The notes under the pieces are model-generated. The model saw only the letters and a program-made list of their open reading frames with translations. It searched no databases and was not told where the DNA came from. A stretch of 64,000 nt of DNA from Limnoperna fortunei (lineage: Eukaryota; Mollusca; Bivalvia; Mytilida; Modiolidae). Shown one piece after another: positions 47,640 to 60,640 of the stretch (the first letter of the stretch is position 1; the number at the start of each line of letters is the position of its first letter). The stretch is from the NCBI GenBank assembly GCA_944474755.1, contig OX104122.1, positions 12,100,641 through 12,164,640 of the forward strand, in the 5' to 3' direction. A program made the position numbers and the translations under genes.

Positions 47640-48910
47640 CTAGGTCAGTATTTTGTTTTCCTCTTCAGCAGGCCGTCTAGAAGCTGGCTTCTTATGAGTA
47701 CGAAACAGGTCAGCAAGGAGAAGAGCAGCACACTTAGTATCCATAAGAATACCCAAAGTCTGTTGAAAAACATGTCATCACAACATGATTCATATTTTGT
47801 AAATTAGAAAATCCGACATTAGACAGTTTGGTCTTCATTTAGTTTATTATTTTATTTAAAGTCATTGATGTATGAGTAAGTTTTGTTATGGCTAAATGCC
47901 ATGTTTTTATATTGTCTATTGGCGTTTTTCTAAATAGCTCTAAGCCTGGTTTAAACCTACATATGAGGGACGAACGTGTAGAGTGTCTGGAAATCAAAAC
48001 CTTTAATGCTTGTTACATTGGAGATCCAGGCATCAAGATGTATATAAGGTCTTTTGAATTTTTTAATATCCCCATTTTATTATAGCACTTCTTGAGTAGA
48101 AAATTTCACTGCATTTGTGAAGCCCCGTTTTTATTGCTTTTAAATAGTGGTCAGAAGTTTTGATAGTGGTTTGGTGGTACATTAAGACGATCCTGCTATG
48201 ACGCGCTGTTTGTATGGATAGCTGTGAAGTTTTGGTATCCAATAAAAGATGGGGAGATCATAATCTGTAACTTTGGTAAAGAGACCAAATAATGCTTACA
48301 CAGAAATGTGAATTGCAAGAATCTCCTCTTTTGAAAGCATAGTGGATGTGTAAGTAGGATTACGAAGTGAATTCTCGATGTCTAGTTTATTTATTAAACA
48401 CGCTATATAATATTTTTGTTTTTTGCGAAGAAAAATAATGTTGTAAGGGGCCTTATCTGCTGGCAAAAAGTATATTTATCATGAAGATCGGAAATAAGTT
48501 TAACAGCATTAGTATTTCTGAAGATTAATGATGCTTAAGTAGTCATAAAACTTCTTTAATTCTTGATTTTAATTGATCAAAGATCTCAAGGCCTTTACCC
48601 ACTCGGTTAAGGTATATAACTCATTGCCTTCTTGCATTACAAATTTCAGGGCATAGTCCTCTATTAGATAAATCAATAATTTAATGTTGTAATTCCAGTT
48701 GATAGATTTAGGTTCACGGTACTTTTAGCTTTTGGACAAAATATTTTGGTTTCTTTTATTGTCAACAATGTTAAGTTCTCCAGTTATCATGTGACCCGAT
48801 TGACTGTATATGAATGGGAAATTGTGTCAAGAGAAGTCAAGAGGTTTAGCTTTAAAGTCATTGATTAAATGATCATGCAAATACGATTGTAATTGAAGAT
48901 TCTGGATACA
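47640..48910 (-). pseudogene. Penelope-like element reverse transcriptase relic
   Basis: Minus-strand frames give, from upstream to downstream: GHMITGELNIVDNK-like text near 48780; KYREPKSINWNYNIKLLIY; EWVKALRSLIN; TYTSTMLSKEEILAIH near 48330; DLPIFYWIPKLHSYPYKQR with VIAGSS...CTTKPLSKLLTT near 48190-48270 (the YW.PK.HK.P...R.I block); FQTLYTFVPH near 47990; and a degraded GIPM.T.CA.LLADLF block near 47690. The order is that of Penelope-like reverse transcriptases. Stops and frame changes are many and the RYIDD-like catalytic block was not seen. The fragment at 63141-63391 is from the following part of the same protein family. Confidence 0.75.
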
Positions 48911-49266
48911 ATTGGGGTAGTATAGCTCTAAGATACAATTGGAACAGATTTTTTTTAGAAGTATGGTAGAATTTTGGAAGAAACAGACTTATGATGCAAG
49001 ATATTACCAAGACAATTAGCAATTATGAATTTGCTAGCGAAAGTAAAGAAACAAAGGAATAACATTCTTGTTTATCTTTGTGTGTTCTACTTCTTTGCAC
49101 TAAAGAAGAAACAAAAGATGTGCTGAAGTAACATCATGACTATTTACTTTGCAGTATGATACTGTGTAATTTATGTTTTATTACATTTATATAGACTGAT
49201 TTGTAATAATAAAATGACACATTATATTTATTTAGGTATTACACACCATTATATTTATATCTTTAG

Positions 49267-49360
49267 AACCCCTGGTAGCTATGACTCCAAGTGTGATGAG
49301 TGCGGTCTGGGCATGGTGGCTGGTGGCAATCTATTGCCAGAAAGATACTATTTAAGAAAG
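49267..49360 (+). CDS. Candidate exon, Cys-containing, family unknown
   Basis: The acceptor TATATCTTTAG and donor AGAAAG|GTGATG border an open frame reading TPGSYDSKCDECGLGMVAGG then NLLPERYYLRK. It contains a CxxC pair. No neighbouring exon with matching phase was found, so it may be part of a larger gene or a relic. Confidence 0.4.
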
Positions 49361-49559
49361 GTGATGGATTTAAAAAAGTTGCCTGTTATGTTTATTAACT
49401 TGTTTTCACACACATTTTTTTAATTGTTATTTAATTATTTTAAATGCATCTGGCGTGTGAGCTATTGTCATCACTTTGCGTTTGTTGTCGTCTGTAAAAT
49501 ATTACCTTTAAATCTTCTTCCGAAACTTAATCACAATGTTAACTGGAAGGTCCTATAGA

Positions 49560-50425
49560 AAAATTAGTGTTTTTATTCTGATTAGAAAACCAAATGGCTG
49601 CTACTGTACAGTTTAGTTTAGCATAGGACCATAAGGAAAATATGCAAATATGCTTCCTCTCCAGAACCAGGAAACCTATTAAAATAAAACATTGTTTGTA
49701 TGAACCTCTAAGTTTTTATATGCCAAAAGGAAATACAAATAGCATCAGGTTATAGTTTAACATAGACCCCAATGTGAAAAATATTCATAGCCCTTTCTCT
49801 GAAAATGCAAATTGACAGAAGCCGTATTGTATGTGCATGTTTATTGAATGTTTCACTCACTAGGACCTTATAGGAGCAAAGGAAAACTTCTTCCAGAAAC
49901 CGGTTTACTAATTGAAATAAAAGTTTATCAGCAGTATTCAATCAATGGTCCTCTATAAAGTTTATGTTTTTGCGATAGCCAATGTAAAAAGGCTGCCATT
50001 GCAGAACTAGTTAGCATAGGACCCTATGGGGAAAAATGTTTAAATTTTAATAGGGTTCGCAAACCGGTATACCAAATAACAGTTAACATTGGCGATATTC
50101 ATGTTGGGTGTCCTCTTTTAAAATATTGAAAACAAAAATCAATCAGAAATTCAATTTGGCTACCATTAAGGACTTAGTTTACCTTGGGACGCTTTCAGAA
50201 AAATATTTGAAACTGAAACTTCTTCAGAAACTGCAAAGCAGATTCAAGCCATATTTCACTTAAATGATTATTGAGTTGTACTCTTTAAGGCTTATGTTTT
50301 GTGTTTCAGCAGAAATCTAAGACGGCTGCCATTGCAGTAATGAATTTAACATAGTAACCTGGGAAAATAAAAACAATGGCTTCTTATCTGAAAAACCAAT
50401 TAACACATTTATACTAAACAGCAAT
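49560..50425. repeat. Degenerate ~170-bp tandem repeat
   Basis: The landmark TAGCATAGGACC...GGAAAA recurs in diverged form at about 49620, 49757, 49865, 50011, 50184 and 50350; steps near the right end are 173 and 166 bp. Units share CTGCCATTGCAG, AAACTTCTTC.GAAAC and a TCAATCA..GGTCCTCT phrase. Confidence 0.7.
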
Positions 50426-51282
50426 ATTCGTTACAGCAATATATTATAATAAATTGTTCTGGTTTGTTGCTCTTTAAATAGATTTACTAAATTGGATAAG
50501 GTTGTTAAGATTTTTATAGAGAGTTTGAAACAGCTAACAAAATTTACATAATTTTTATGTAGCAATACTTAAAAATGAAAAAATTCCTGCAATCTTGGTG
50601 GATAGAAACTAACTTACTTATCATTTTCACTCTCTCAAATGTCCTTCTTGTTTGTTTCTGGAGTCTTACGATAACGCTATTTAATCCCCAAACAAGCCCA
50701 TAATACTGATAATATAATTTGCAAATATAAAGTAAGCTGCAAATTGCAAGATACTATTATCTTTAATATTATTGTACACAGATTTATGACTAACACAATC
50801 AAAGTTTCTCACATCCCACTGGAATACACGGATAAGTATAAAATGATTGAGATAAGTCGGCTATTCTGATTGGCTACTGCACAATTTTATATTCGATCTT
50901 TTTAAAGACAATTTAACATTGAAATCCACTTGACCACTTATGCAGCGGAACTGCACTGCGCACAAAAAATATTTTGATGCAATTTTATTACTTAAGCGAT
51001 TTAGCATGACCAAAAAGTAGACTAATAAAAAACACAAAATCATCACAGGAAGCTAGTTATATGTACTCGTTATGTTAAATCTTCCAAATGTTTATTTATG
51101 TGAACATTGTGTAAAGTTTATAATGGTCACAATGTCCAGGTAATTTGAGCAAGTAAGTACATTCTTCAGAAAAAAAAAGAAACAAAGAAACAAATTCTAG
51201 GCATACATGTTGTCTGTTGATGTGCTATAAATATTTAAGTACAAGTAGTTTTTTGAGAATTAAAACATTTAAGTTTTCAATT

Positions 51283-51441
51283 TTGTTTGTTTTTAATGGT
51301 GTTTAATACCACTTTCAGCCTTTTTTCAGCTTTATTATGGTGTCCTGTTTTTATTTAGGAGAGGAAGCCGGAGTACCAAAAGAAAACCCCGGACGATGTA
51401 GGAAAATTGGCAATACCTTAACCACTCGGCCACCGAGGTCT
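51283..51441 (-). mobile_element. SINE copy with internal deletion
   Basis: The tail (TTTGTTTGT, ACCACTTTCAGC), GGAGTACC, AACCCCGGACGATG and head ACCACTCGGCCACCGAGGTC are present, but the body between GGCAATACC and the head is missing. Confidence 0.85.
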
Positions 51442-51489
51442 CTGCAATTATGAGACGCTGAACAAATAGACTTTCTGCACTAGGTAGCC

Positions 51490-51736
51490 GAATTGTAAGA
51501 GAATTTGTTCATTTTCATTGATCACGTGCCTGTCAATACTGTGGTGGTTGGATTGTGTAAAAGCCGGCAGGTTGTTCTTGACTCCAAGTTTAATTGACAT
51601 AGATTTCCAGTTTACATAAGGAAAGTCTGGTTTTCTTCTGGTACTACTACTTCCTCCCCAAAAAAGCTGAATTCACAATATAAGTGCAAAATTGCTGAAA
51701 GTAGCATAAAACACAATTCAAACAAACAAACAAGCC
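51490..51736 (+). mobile_element. SINE copy, degraded, opposite orientation
   Basis: The A box and head are mostly lost; CATTGATCACGTGCCTGTCAA, ACTCCAAGTTTAATTGACA and the CAAACAAACAAAC tail remain. It lies about 50 bp from an oppositely oriented copy, so the pair could form a hairpin. Confidence 0.75.
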
Positions 51737-51739
51737 AAG

Positions 51740-53620
51740 TAGACATAAGCAATTAGCATGGTCCTCTTGAAAATTGAACAACATTTTAGCAATCTGTTGC
51801 TGAATGTGTCTAGTTTTTATGGAGAGTTTAAACGAGAGAAGATTGTCTTACCATCAGAGCTAAAACTTAATCAAGGTTTCAGTAGGTCACAAATTTGCCA
51901 CTAGAAAGGGCACACACTGAAACCCAATGATTTCAAATTGGCGATTAATATTCAATGTCTAACTACCTTGGAGGCCCAGGATATATTATAATCTATGAAT
52001 ACTAGTTAATTCAATTATGACATGACTATTGAAATTAATGACAAATACAATTTTAGATGAAGAAAGACGGATTTAAATGTGACCCGTGTCGAATGTGAAT
52101 TTAACAGAATTCAGGACGTCCTGGCTCATAAAGATGTGTGTGCAAAAACAAAAAAACAGCGTAATAAATAATTAATTGGGAAATTTGATTCTTTTTTATG
52201 TTTTAACAGAATTACTTTGGTGGTTAAAATTGATATAAGTATTGAAATGTTTTTGTAAATGTGATTTTTGACGGGGATTGTACATTGTGCAGCGTACAAT
52301 TGCAATTTTGACTAAATAATTGAACTTTAACAAACAAGAATACATACTTAATGTATTCGTATACAAACATTTATTTTTTGCCACTAGACATTTGATTCAT
52401 GTATCTTATTTGTTACTTTCAAGCCATGATATATTTTTGTGATATATTTTTGTAATTTACATTTAAGACATTTTATTGCAACGTACATGCAGCTTTGTTT
52501 CTGTTTTACACCACAAAACATCTTTATAATAAAACAAATTTGCAATAATCAAATTTATTACATAAAACAGTCATCAAACCTTTGGAGCGAAATTTTTTAT
52601 ACAGACATCATGATGTTTGTAAGTCATTAAAAATGTATTGTATTGCATTGTTGTCAGCAGTCTTCGCGAAATATGCCGGAGAAGTCCGGTAAATTGTCAT
52701 TTGACAAACTTGACTAGCTTTTTGCATTTCTCCTGTTGACCTAAACCAAAACACATGGCATTCTATTTATCATATTGGCTATCTATTTTCATTTTAAAGA
52801 TATGATAGATACGATAGGTAATGAATCACAAGAGTTCGATGTTTGTTTTAGCAGAATGGGTGTTTTGCTTATTATGTTCATCACTATTAAATTACTATAT
52901 GTATAGTGTTATTTATCCAATTTCAATGAAACTGAAGTATAGTATAAAAATTCCTCTCTATTCCATTTTTTCGCTCAATATTATGTAATAAAACAATCAA
53001 TACACCTGAATTTGATCAATAAGAGGGTTTATGGAGCATGATACAGCAATATTGAAATCGGCTTCACATCGTTCATTTTTATTCTACCCTGCTCCATAAA
53101 ACCTATATTGATCTTGTTCAAGTGCATAAATTGCATAATAGTTATACTCTTAAAAACACATTTTAAAAGTAGATTTCGTATTTTCTAGATGCATGTTAAA
53201 GTAATTTAATTATATTTAAGAAATGTACTAGTGACAGCTTTAACAAATCTGCACCTAAAGGTAATCCTGATTTAATGTTTCTAACGACACATGTACTAAT
53301 AATGGTGTGTAAATATTGAATCTATATTATGTCAAAGAGTTTTCGCAGATTATATTTGCCTGCAAGTGCTCTGTGTTTAAAATAAGATCAGATCAGAGCG
53401 AGCTCCAGTTTTCATTAAACATTATTGTAAGAATATAGATGCAAGAAAGATAACTCTTATATTTATTAAATTAATACAACTACACCTGGGCCATATAAAT
53501 TAAAATATAACATTCTTGTATTTTCTATCCTTTAAGATCTTAAAACTATTGGTGTCATACATACACATACTTGTATAGGATACGAGCATAGTGTAAATTA
53601 CTGAAATTTTTTAAATCGTT
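51740..53620. other. Non-coding stretch
   Basis: Only short frames; no array or exon with convincing borders was seen. Confidence 0.5.
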
Positions 53621-53624
53621 TATA

Positions 53625-53830
53625 TTCTAAGGTTTTTCTATTCACAAGGTGACGAAGGTCTTAGCCAGATTTGGTATTACGTTTTTGAAATTTTGATCAT
53701 TGAAGCTCTACACCTTCTTTATTATTTGAATTTTAAACATTTTTGGGTTAGACCGTCACTGATGAGTCTTGATTAGACGAAACGCGAGTCTTGCGTAGTG
53801 AAATTTATTAATCTTTGATGACGTTTTATT
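53625..53830 (+). repeat. Single hammerhead-repeat copy, diverged
   Basis: TTCTAAGGTTTTTCTATTCA, TTAGCCAGATTTGGTATTACG and GATGAGTCTTGATTAGACGA match the 33.3-33.5 kb unit. The hammerhead at 53754-53795 keeps CTGATGA, stem II and GAAAC, but stem I (CGTCA/TTGCG) has a mismatch and a wobble and stem III reads CGCGAG. Cleavage is doubtful. Confidence 0.75.
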
Positions 53831-54559
53831 TTCTTACTAGTAAAGTTATATTATTTTTATTCGTAAGTAAATTTTATAGGCTGTTTAACTGTCATATATG
53901 GGAGATAACTCTATGTACCGAAGGTTGTGATTTAATTCATCAATTTCACGTGACGAGTATGCAATCAGAAAGACAAAAAGAATTGAGAAGTTACACGTTC
54001 ATTTAATTTGGTATATCTTAATGATTGGTAAGCCTTATATTAGCAGTTATTTTTCCAACAATTAGGTACGAAAATTAATTTATTTTAACGACAAAAGTTG
54101 ACTTTTAGCGGCAAGCCATTTGAAGCAACTCAACTTTTGTATGAAAAATACAATACTTAATAGCACAGTATCATCGAAAGACATGTTTTTCTGCATAGAT
54201 TATTTTGTCTTCATTTTATTAATATTTTATCGTAATTTTGTACTCGACCGTTCTTATCCGGCGATTTTTAAATGGTCATAGTCCGTTATTTATTGTATCA
54301 GTTACCCCCTTAGACTAAAGTTTCTTTCCTTATTTTGATTGATAACTATTAACGAATACCGTTAGATACCGTTATGTTTAATAAAATACATATCTACCAT
54401 TGTGCAAGATAATTAAACAGAAACAGACTAAGATTTATGTAGATGTTATTGTTAAAAATAAATTTATGAACACCAAATCAAAAAAGTTGTTTTATATGTT
54501 GTTTTTTTAAAGTATGAATCAATTTCATATTTTAGAATAATATGAGAATGTTTGTAAAA

Positions 54560-55690
54560 AATGAGAAACAACAATATTTTGCTTAACAAAAACAATTTTA
54601 AATTTTCAACTTATTACACAGAAGACAGTTTACATAATCATTAGAAAATAATTAAAAAATACTAGTAAATTGAAAAATGCAACAAGTGTAAGTATATCCA
54701 TCAATAAAAATTGTCAATTTCGTGGGGTATCTTATCATTGGGGCTGACGTGCATTTTCTTTGTGTGCACAGATTTTGAATTAATAACTAGTCCCAGCTAA
54801 AAATTAGCTCCGGTATTATTTTCTGTTATTATATTTATGTGTTTTTTTAATGATATTTAATACCACTTTCAACAATTTTCAGTTATAATGTGGCATTCAT
54901 TTTTAATTAGAGGAGGAAGATGGAGTACTATGTACATTGGCCGCTTTTTCAGTCAATAAGATATTGCTTTAGAGAAAAGGACGATCTTGAAGTTTTTTTT
55001 ATTGGATGCACAAAAAGCAAATTTCTTTTACAAAAATCTATCAAAATTTGTAATTGTAAACGTATTTTTTTCAGATTTTATTAAACACAGATTGAATCTT
55101 TGAATAGTTAACTGACAATAATACTTACATGCTGAATAAAGAATAAATATTTTGCTTAATAAAAACAATAAAAAATGTTCACCTTTTTATTGCAGACTTA
55201 TTACACAGAATAACCTTTACATATATACTAGAAAATAATAAAAATACTAGCAAACTGAAAAAATACAAGAAGTGTAAGTACATCCAACAAAAAAAATTGT
55301 CAATTTTAGTGAGCTTTTTATCATTGGGGCTAGAGTACATTTTCTTTGTGTGCACAAATTTTGAATAAGGAACTAGTCCCAGCAAAAATAAGTTCACGTA
55401 TTATTTTCTGTTACTATTTTAATTTGTTTGTTAAATGGTATTTTATGACACTTTCAGCAATTTTCAGTTATAATGTGACATTCATTTTTTACTACGGGAG
55501 GAAGATGGAGTACTATGTACATAGGTCACTTTTTCAGTCATTAAGATATTGCTTCACAAAAGGATGATCTTGAAGTTTTTTAATTGGATGTACAAAAAGC
55601 TATTTTTTCACAAAAATCTATCAAAATTTGTAATTGTACATACAGATTGATTCTTTGAATAATCTTTAACAGACAATAATAAGACTATAC
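54560..55690. repeat. ~580-bp tandem segmental duplication
   Basis: Copy 1 (about 54560-55130) and copy 2 (about 55140-55690) share, in order, ATATTTTGCTTAA.AAAAACAA, CTTATTACACAGAA, ATTGGGGCT, TTTTCTTTGTGTGCACA, AACTAGTCCCAGC, a truncated minus-strand SINE (54838-54930; 55423-55513), GAGTACTATGTACAT, TTTTTCAGTCA.TAAGATATTG and AAAAATCTATCAAAATTTG. Each copy carries the same truncated SINE, so the SINE predates the duplication. Confidence 0.92.
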
Positions 55691-55699
55691 TAAATAAAG

Positions 55700-57155
55700 C
55701 TAAAAAAGCTGTGTAAGTATATGCACGAAATACAATTCTTAAATATTAGGGATCACCAATTTTCCTGCCGTTAGGGATGAAGTGCATTTTGTTTTGGTAA
55801 ATGGTTTTTTGTTATAAAATTAAGCGTAGGCAATTATTTTTAGAATTAAGATAACCCCTTACATAAATGCCCAGAATACAGATATACAGTGTTGTGACAT
55901 CTGTAAAAATATAAACAGATTATTTATTACTGTCCATTATTAACATTCAACCAAATATTGTTTCTAATTGGTTGAATTATAGCTCAACCATATATACTCG
56001 TGTACCTACCGGTACACATACACAACAGAATCCAAAGAAAACTGTTTAATGTATTCTTCGAATAACACTGACAAATGGCTGATTGAAAAAAAATAAACAG
56101 GGAAGGAAAATATAATTAAACTTGAAATAAATGAAAGGAAAAATGTGTTGGAAATGATAACGGTTAATAAAAAAATATCTACAAGATCTGAGGTCACAAA
56201 GTAAGGTCAAAAATGAAATATTCAAAAAAAAAAAAAAAAAAAAAAAAAAACAATAACTGACAACGGTATCTGTAAGAACTGGAATTAACAAATACTATTA
56301 AAAAAGAGCTTTAAAGTGGAAAGTGTACAGAAAAATCACTTTTCTAATTCGGTGCTAAAGGGAAATGATTTAATGTTAAAAGAGTATCTAGTTCATAGAA
56401 TAGAAGTGCAACAAGACATCGACATGGACCTGTTAAAAGATCCAACTACACCAATAGAAAAAACTTCTGCCACGTCTGGGCAGACCAAATAACAGGCCTA
56501 GATTCCGAATACAATGGACTGGTCTATTCTTTTGAAAATGAAACTTTTGAGGTATATATATATTACTTCATTTGACAGTTCATTAACTGAGACCCTGCAT
56601 CACAATTTTGTTCAAAGTTCATTACGCATCTCACCTCTTGGTTCACCATTTGTAAAAAAATTCAAAAATCAATTACCTGGAGAATTTGTGTTCTTCTCAT
56701 TACATTTTTTAAAACTAAAATACGATTTATTTGTTATCCATAATCTAAAACTTTAATAACAGGCATGAGATGAAAGAGCAGTACAAGTGTCCGCCCTATG
56801 AATATGTTGTTTATCTAATAATTTTTCGTTTTATTATGACATTATGGGTATGGTGTATTTTTTTTTGTTTAAATGTGTTGCTTTGCAATAATAATTAGCT
56901 GTGAGATAGCTGGCATATTGATAACATGAAAACATAAGCAATCCAAATTATATATCAGTAACCTGGATGAATGGCATTAAAGGAGCATGACATCGTTATT
57001 TGTGATTTACATGTACCCTTTTTAATAGCATTAGTTTTAGTAAAAGCTTGATAAAATATTTGTTATATGCTTTATGCCTTTTGCAATTAATTGATGCTAA
57101 CTTCTCAATTTCAAGTTGTTAGTCGTGTATTTACATTGATTTTACAGGTAAAAAA
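55700..57155. other. Non-coding stretch with a poly-A run
   Basis: A run of 27 A lies at 56224-56250. No gene or retroposed coding sequence was recognised directly upstream of it. Confidence 0.55.
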
Positions 57156-57160
57156 TATAG

Positions 57161-57189
57161 TGATGATGTTGTTGTTGTTGATGATGATA

Positions 57190-57230
<41 letters not shown>

Positions 57231-57231
57231 A
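57161..57231. repeat. (GAT)n / (GTT)n microsatellite
   Basis: A short GTT run is followed by about fifteen GAT units with one GATAAT interruption. Confidence 0.95.
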
Positions 57232-57461
57232 CCTGTTAACACTAGGGCAATTTACTAGTGACTACAAAACAGGAAGTTTATACTTTCGTGGTATGTATTA
57301 TATAAAAAAATTATGACATTTATTGCAAACATTTTATTATATAGCCAGGTAACTGTTTTGTACAAATAAATTATTATCAATGAATTAATTTGTAACGTGT
57401 ATGCAGGGTACATGTAAATCTGAAATTCAAATAGGTATTCTTTTCAATGAACACTAATTTC

Positions 57462-57463
57462 AT

Positions 57464-57554
<91 letters not shown>

Positions 57555-57555
57555 T
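57462..57555. repeat. (TTTA)n microsatellite
   Basis: More than 20 uninterrupted TTTA units. Confidence 0.97.
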
Positions 57556-58154
57556 ATTTCTTTATTTTACAGATAATTTAAAAAAAACAAAAAATTTTTT
57601 TTCTTATGAAAAACTTACTATAAAATAAAAATGTGCTAAGTAAAATTAGAATTATATCCCATGATACACAAAAATACAGATTTTAGCTTTGGTTACCTCC
57701 CTTAAATCACAATCATTTTTAAAGCTGAAAATAAAAAATGGATATTTTTTATTGGATCGTATACCATCCAATGCAAAATGTCGATAGATACTTAAATGGT
57801 AAGGACATATCAATCAGCAACTACAATATCCATTGGATTATCTTAAAGGTCACAAAGTCTATTGAATAGCCGAAATTTTATAACCTAAGTATATTTGATG
57901 ATGTTTTATTATAAATGTAAATTTATCTTTAACTTGCAACAGCACATTTTTGTTATTAAATGTAGTAAATAACTGCAAAGCATTTTAGCTTAACAAAAAA
58001 GGCAATGCATAATTCAGCTGGAAAACAAATTAAAGTAATGTGAAATACTAAACAAGGCTGTACATGTCAGGTATAAATATCCTTTCACGAAACAACTCTA
58101 TGTTAAGTAAATAAGTTACTTATAATCTATTCAAGTTAGATTGTTATTGGTAAC

Positions 58155-58331
58155 ACTACCGACACAGGGTATACGCGACTCCAATTTCAATCAGTTTTTC
58201 TACCGATGGTCAGGGGTTTATGTCATGGTACCTCGGCCTCTTCCCGAAATGAAAAGACTGGACTCCATGATATAGCTATAAAAATGTTGAAATTGGCTTT
58301 AAGCACCATTCAAACAAAACAAACAAAAAGA
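58155..58331 (+). mobile_element. SINE copy, 5' truncated
   Basis: CAGGGTATACGCGACTCCAAT, TCTACCGATGGTCAGGGGTTT, TGGACTCCATGATATAGC and CATTCAAACAAAACAAAC mark the 3' two thirds of the family; the tRNA head is missing. Confidence 0.85.
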
Positions 58332-58479
58332 TGTGTTACCTTTTTAAAATATTTGACTGTTATTAATCTACATAAACTACAAACCAATTAATGAATTAAT
58401 GACTCCAACAATTACAAATTAATTTAAAATTATAAAGGTCGAAGCAATAAATTGATTTATGGGACATTTAAAAGTCTTA

Positions 58480-59250
58480 GAGGATTTTTACAGACTTTAA
58501 ATGGTGTAAACCAGATGCTTAGGGATTTTGAAAGTAAAAATAATTACAGAAATTAAATTTTAGTGAGACCAAATGTTTTCATTCAATTTATTATTCATGT
58601 CAGCTTTTATCTTATTAACTATACTTTGTTTATCATCACAAAACCTCTAGAAACTAGTAATTTTAATTTTTGACTTGTTAAGAAAAATCTTGTGTTCACC
58701 TTCTTACATGTATATGCATTGTAACAAGATGTTACAAAAATGAATCATACATGACAAAGCATAATGATCTTACAAATATGTTCAGTTATGGATTTTTACA
58801 TTTTATAGAAGATTTATTCTATCTTATATAACATGTACCATATGTTTATGTTTCCTCTAACAAGTAAGAATTTGTTACCTGTGTACTTCACTTTTTTACT
58901 TTTATTTATCCCCAAAACTACAGTCTAATGAATGAACTTCAACAGGTACAATTTAATTTAAAACCTATTTTTCAGTGTTTGCAATGGTTGCATGTAACAT
59001 GAGAGAAATTGTTTTAAATGATTTGAATGGTGTACTTATGAGAGAACCAAAAGAGTAAACTTTTTCCAGAGATCAAAAATATTTTATATTTACATTAAAT
59101 GTGTCATTCAAGTAGTTTATTAACCAAACTATAAAAGTATTGCGTAACTTCTAGTATAAGTGAACTAGTAATTTTAACTTCTGACTTATATTTTACCTAC
59201 CTTGAAAACGTGTATATGCTTTGTAACAAGATGTTACAGAATTTTTTTTA
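58480..59250. repeat. Diverged ~500-bp tandem duplication
   Basis: ACTAGTAATTTTAATTTTTGACTT and TGTAACAAGATGTTACA near 58653-58735 recur near 59165-59240, about 505 bp away. TTTTGAAAGTAAA...TCATTCAA-type text upstream of each is weakly alike. Confidence 0.55.
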
Positions 59251-59343
59251 TCTTTAGAAAGATAATAGACGCATTTAACTCTAAGAGATGACAGTAAAGT
59301 ACAACCAAAATTGATCAAACAAAAAGTAGAAACATTTTCCTTT

Positions 59344-59631
59344 ATTATTGTAGGCTTGTTTGTTTGTTTGTTTGTTTGAATGGTGTTTTACGTCATTTCC
59401 AATCATTTTTCAGGTATATCATGGCGTCCAATTTTTATTGGGGAGGAGGTCAGATTTCCCGGAGAAAGCACCCGACCTGCAATAGAAAAAAATAGAAATC
59501 CTTGTCAAGTAAGATTGCGGTCGATTACACCCTTCTCATAGGGGGGCTATAACTTCAGTAGTGACAGACCACATGATCAATAGAAAATGACTACCATATC
59601 CAATCGACCACCGAGGCCCCATTAGTGTAGG
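59344..59631 (-). mobile_element. Full SINE with 11-bp target duplication
   Basis: The (TTTG)n tail, ATCATGGCGTCCAATTTTTA, CACCCGACCTGCAATAG, a degraded box-B region and head GACCACCGAGGCCCC occupy 59355-59620. Flanks ATTATTGTAGG and ATTAGTGTAGG form the target duplication with one mismatch. Confidence 0.92.
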
Positions 59632-59639
59632 GTGAAGAT

Positions 59640-60585
59640 AAATAATTCAATTACTGTGAACTGTATCCAATCAATATTATTTTAGGCTATAATAAAAGAA
59701 ACATTGTTGTATTCATCATGGATTTTTCAAACGTGGTTTAAAACAATCATGTAATATCATATTTGCTATTAGAGTTTCATCGCATGTCTTCACGTAAATG
59801 ACGACAAAAACAAAGAAAGAAGCATGTATTGCTTAAAAAAATCAGAGAGCTAGCAGTTAGTTCCTGTAAAATTTGACATTGTCCTAGACTTGAAAATAAG
59901 TAACTCGAAGGGTGCATAATAATAAAGAGAAAAGCACTTCCGACTCCTTCTGAGGCTCTGAGTGCAGCCATGTTGTTTGATCGGGTTATTTTTTGTTTTT
60001 CTTACAACGGTTTTCCGTTGTCTTTGCATCAAAATGTATATTTTTGTTCTCTTTTGAATTGGTCAAAATGTGACTGGACCATTTTTACTCACATTATAGA
60101 CACATTCAGCGTTTTTCTCTGTGACACACGAGACGACAATTGTTATTAAAGTAGTAAAATTAAGGAAACTTTATTTATTTATAGTTCTGTTCAATATAAG
60201 GCGATGAACAGTTACTCTTTTTTTCCCAGATTGATGACGAATTACTAAAACAATAATCCTTATACCCAAGGAAAATATTCAGAATTATGTACAGTTAAAA
60301 AGAGTATCATAAGTGGAAATGTTCGGGAGGATTCAAATTTTGGTATGTATTATCTAAAAGTTTATCATCTAGCTTTAACCAGATTTATTCGTAACATTTA
60401 AATCCATAATCGGTATATAGAGAAAGACGCACTTTTGACTAAAACTGACGAAATTCTACTTTACTTACAATGATTGGCTGCATTTCAGGAACACCATGTT
60501 GATTGGTTTACAATGAAAAATATTCAAAATAGTCTGCAACATACGTTTAAAAAAGTCTGAAACATATGTAAAACCAATCTTATAT
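59640..60585. other. 5' flank of the secreted-peptide gene
   Basis: Non-coding, with a short minus-strand frame starting MAALRASEGVGSAF at 59971 that lacks a donor site. No repeat array was seen. Confidence 0.5.
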
Positions 60586-60590
60586 ACAAG

Positions 60591-60598
60591 TATATAAG
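60591..60598 (+). promoter_or_regulatory. TATA box of the secreted-peptide gene
   Basis: TATATAAG lies about 43-50 bp upstream of the ATG at 60641, which puts the expected transcription start at about 60620 and gives a very short 5'UTR. Confidence 0.55.
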
Positions 60599-60640
60599 AC
60601 ATGATACAAATATCATAGGATATCAGATTTCATAGCAAGA

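Noticed and set aside
56224..56250. 27-A run as the tail of a processed pseudogene
   Set aside because: No coding similarity directly upstream and no flanking target duplication was found.
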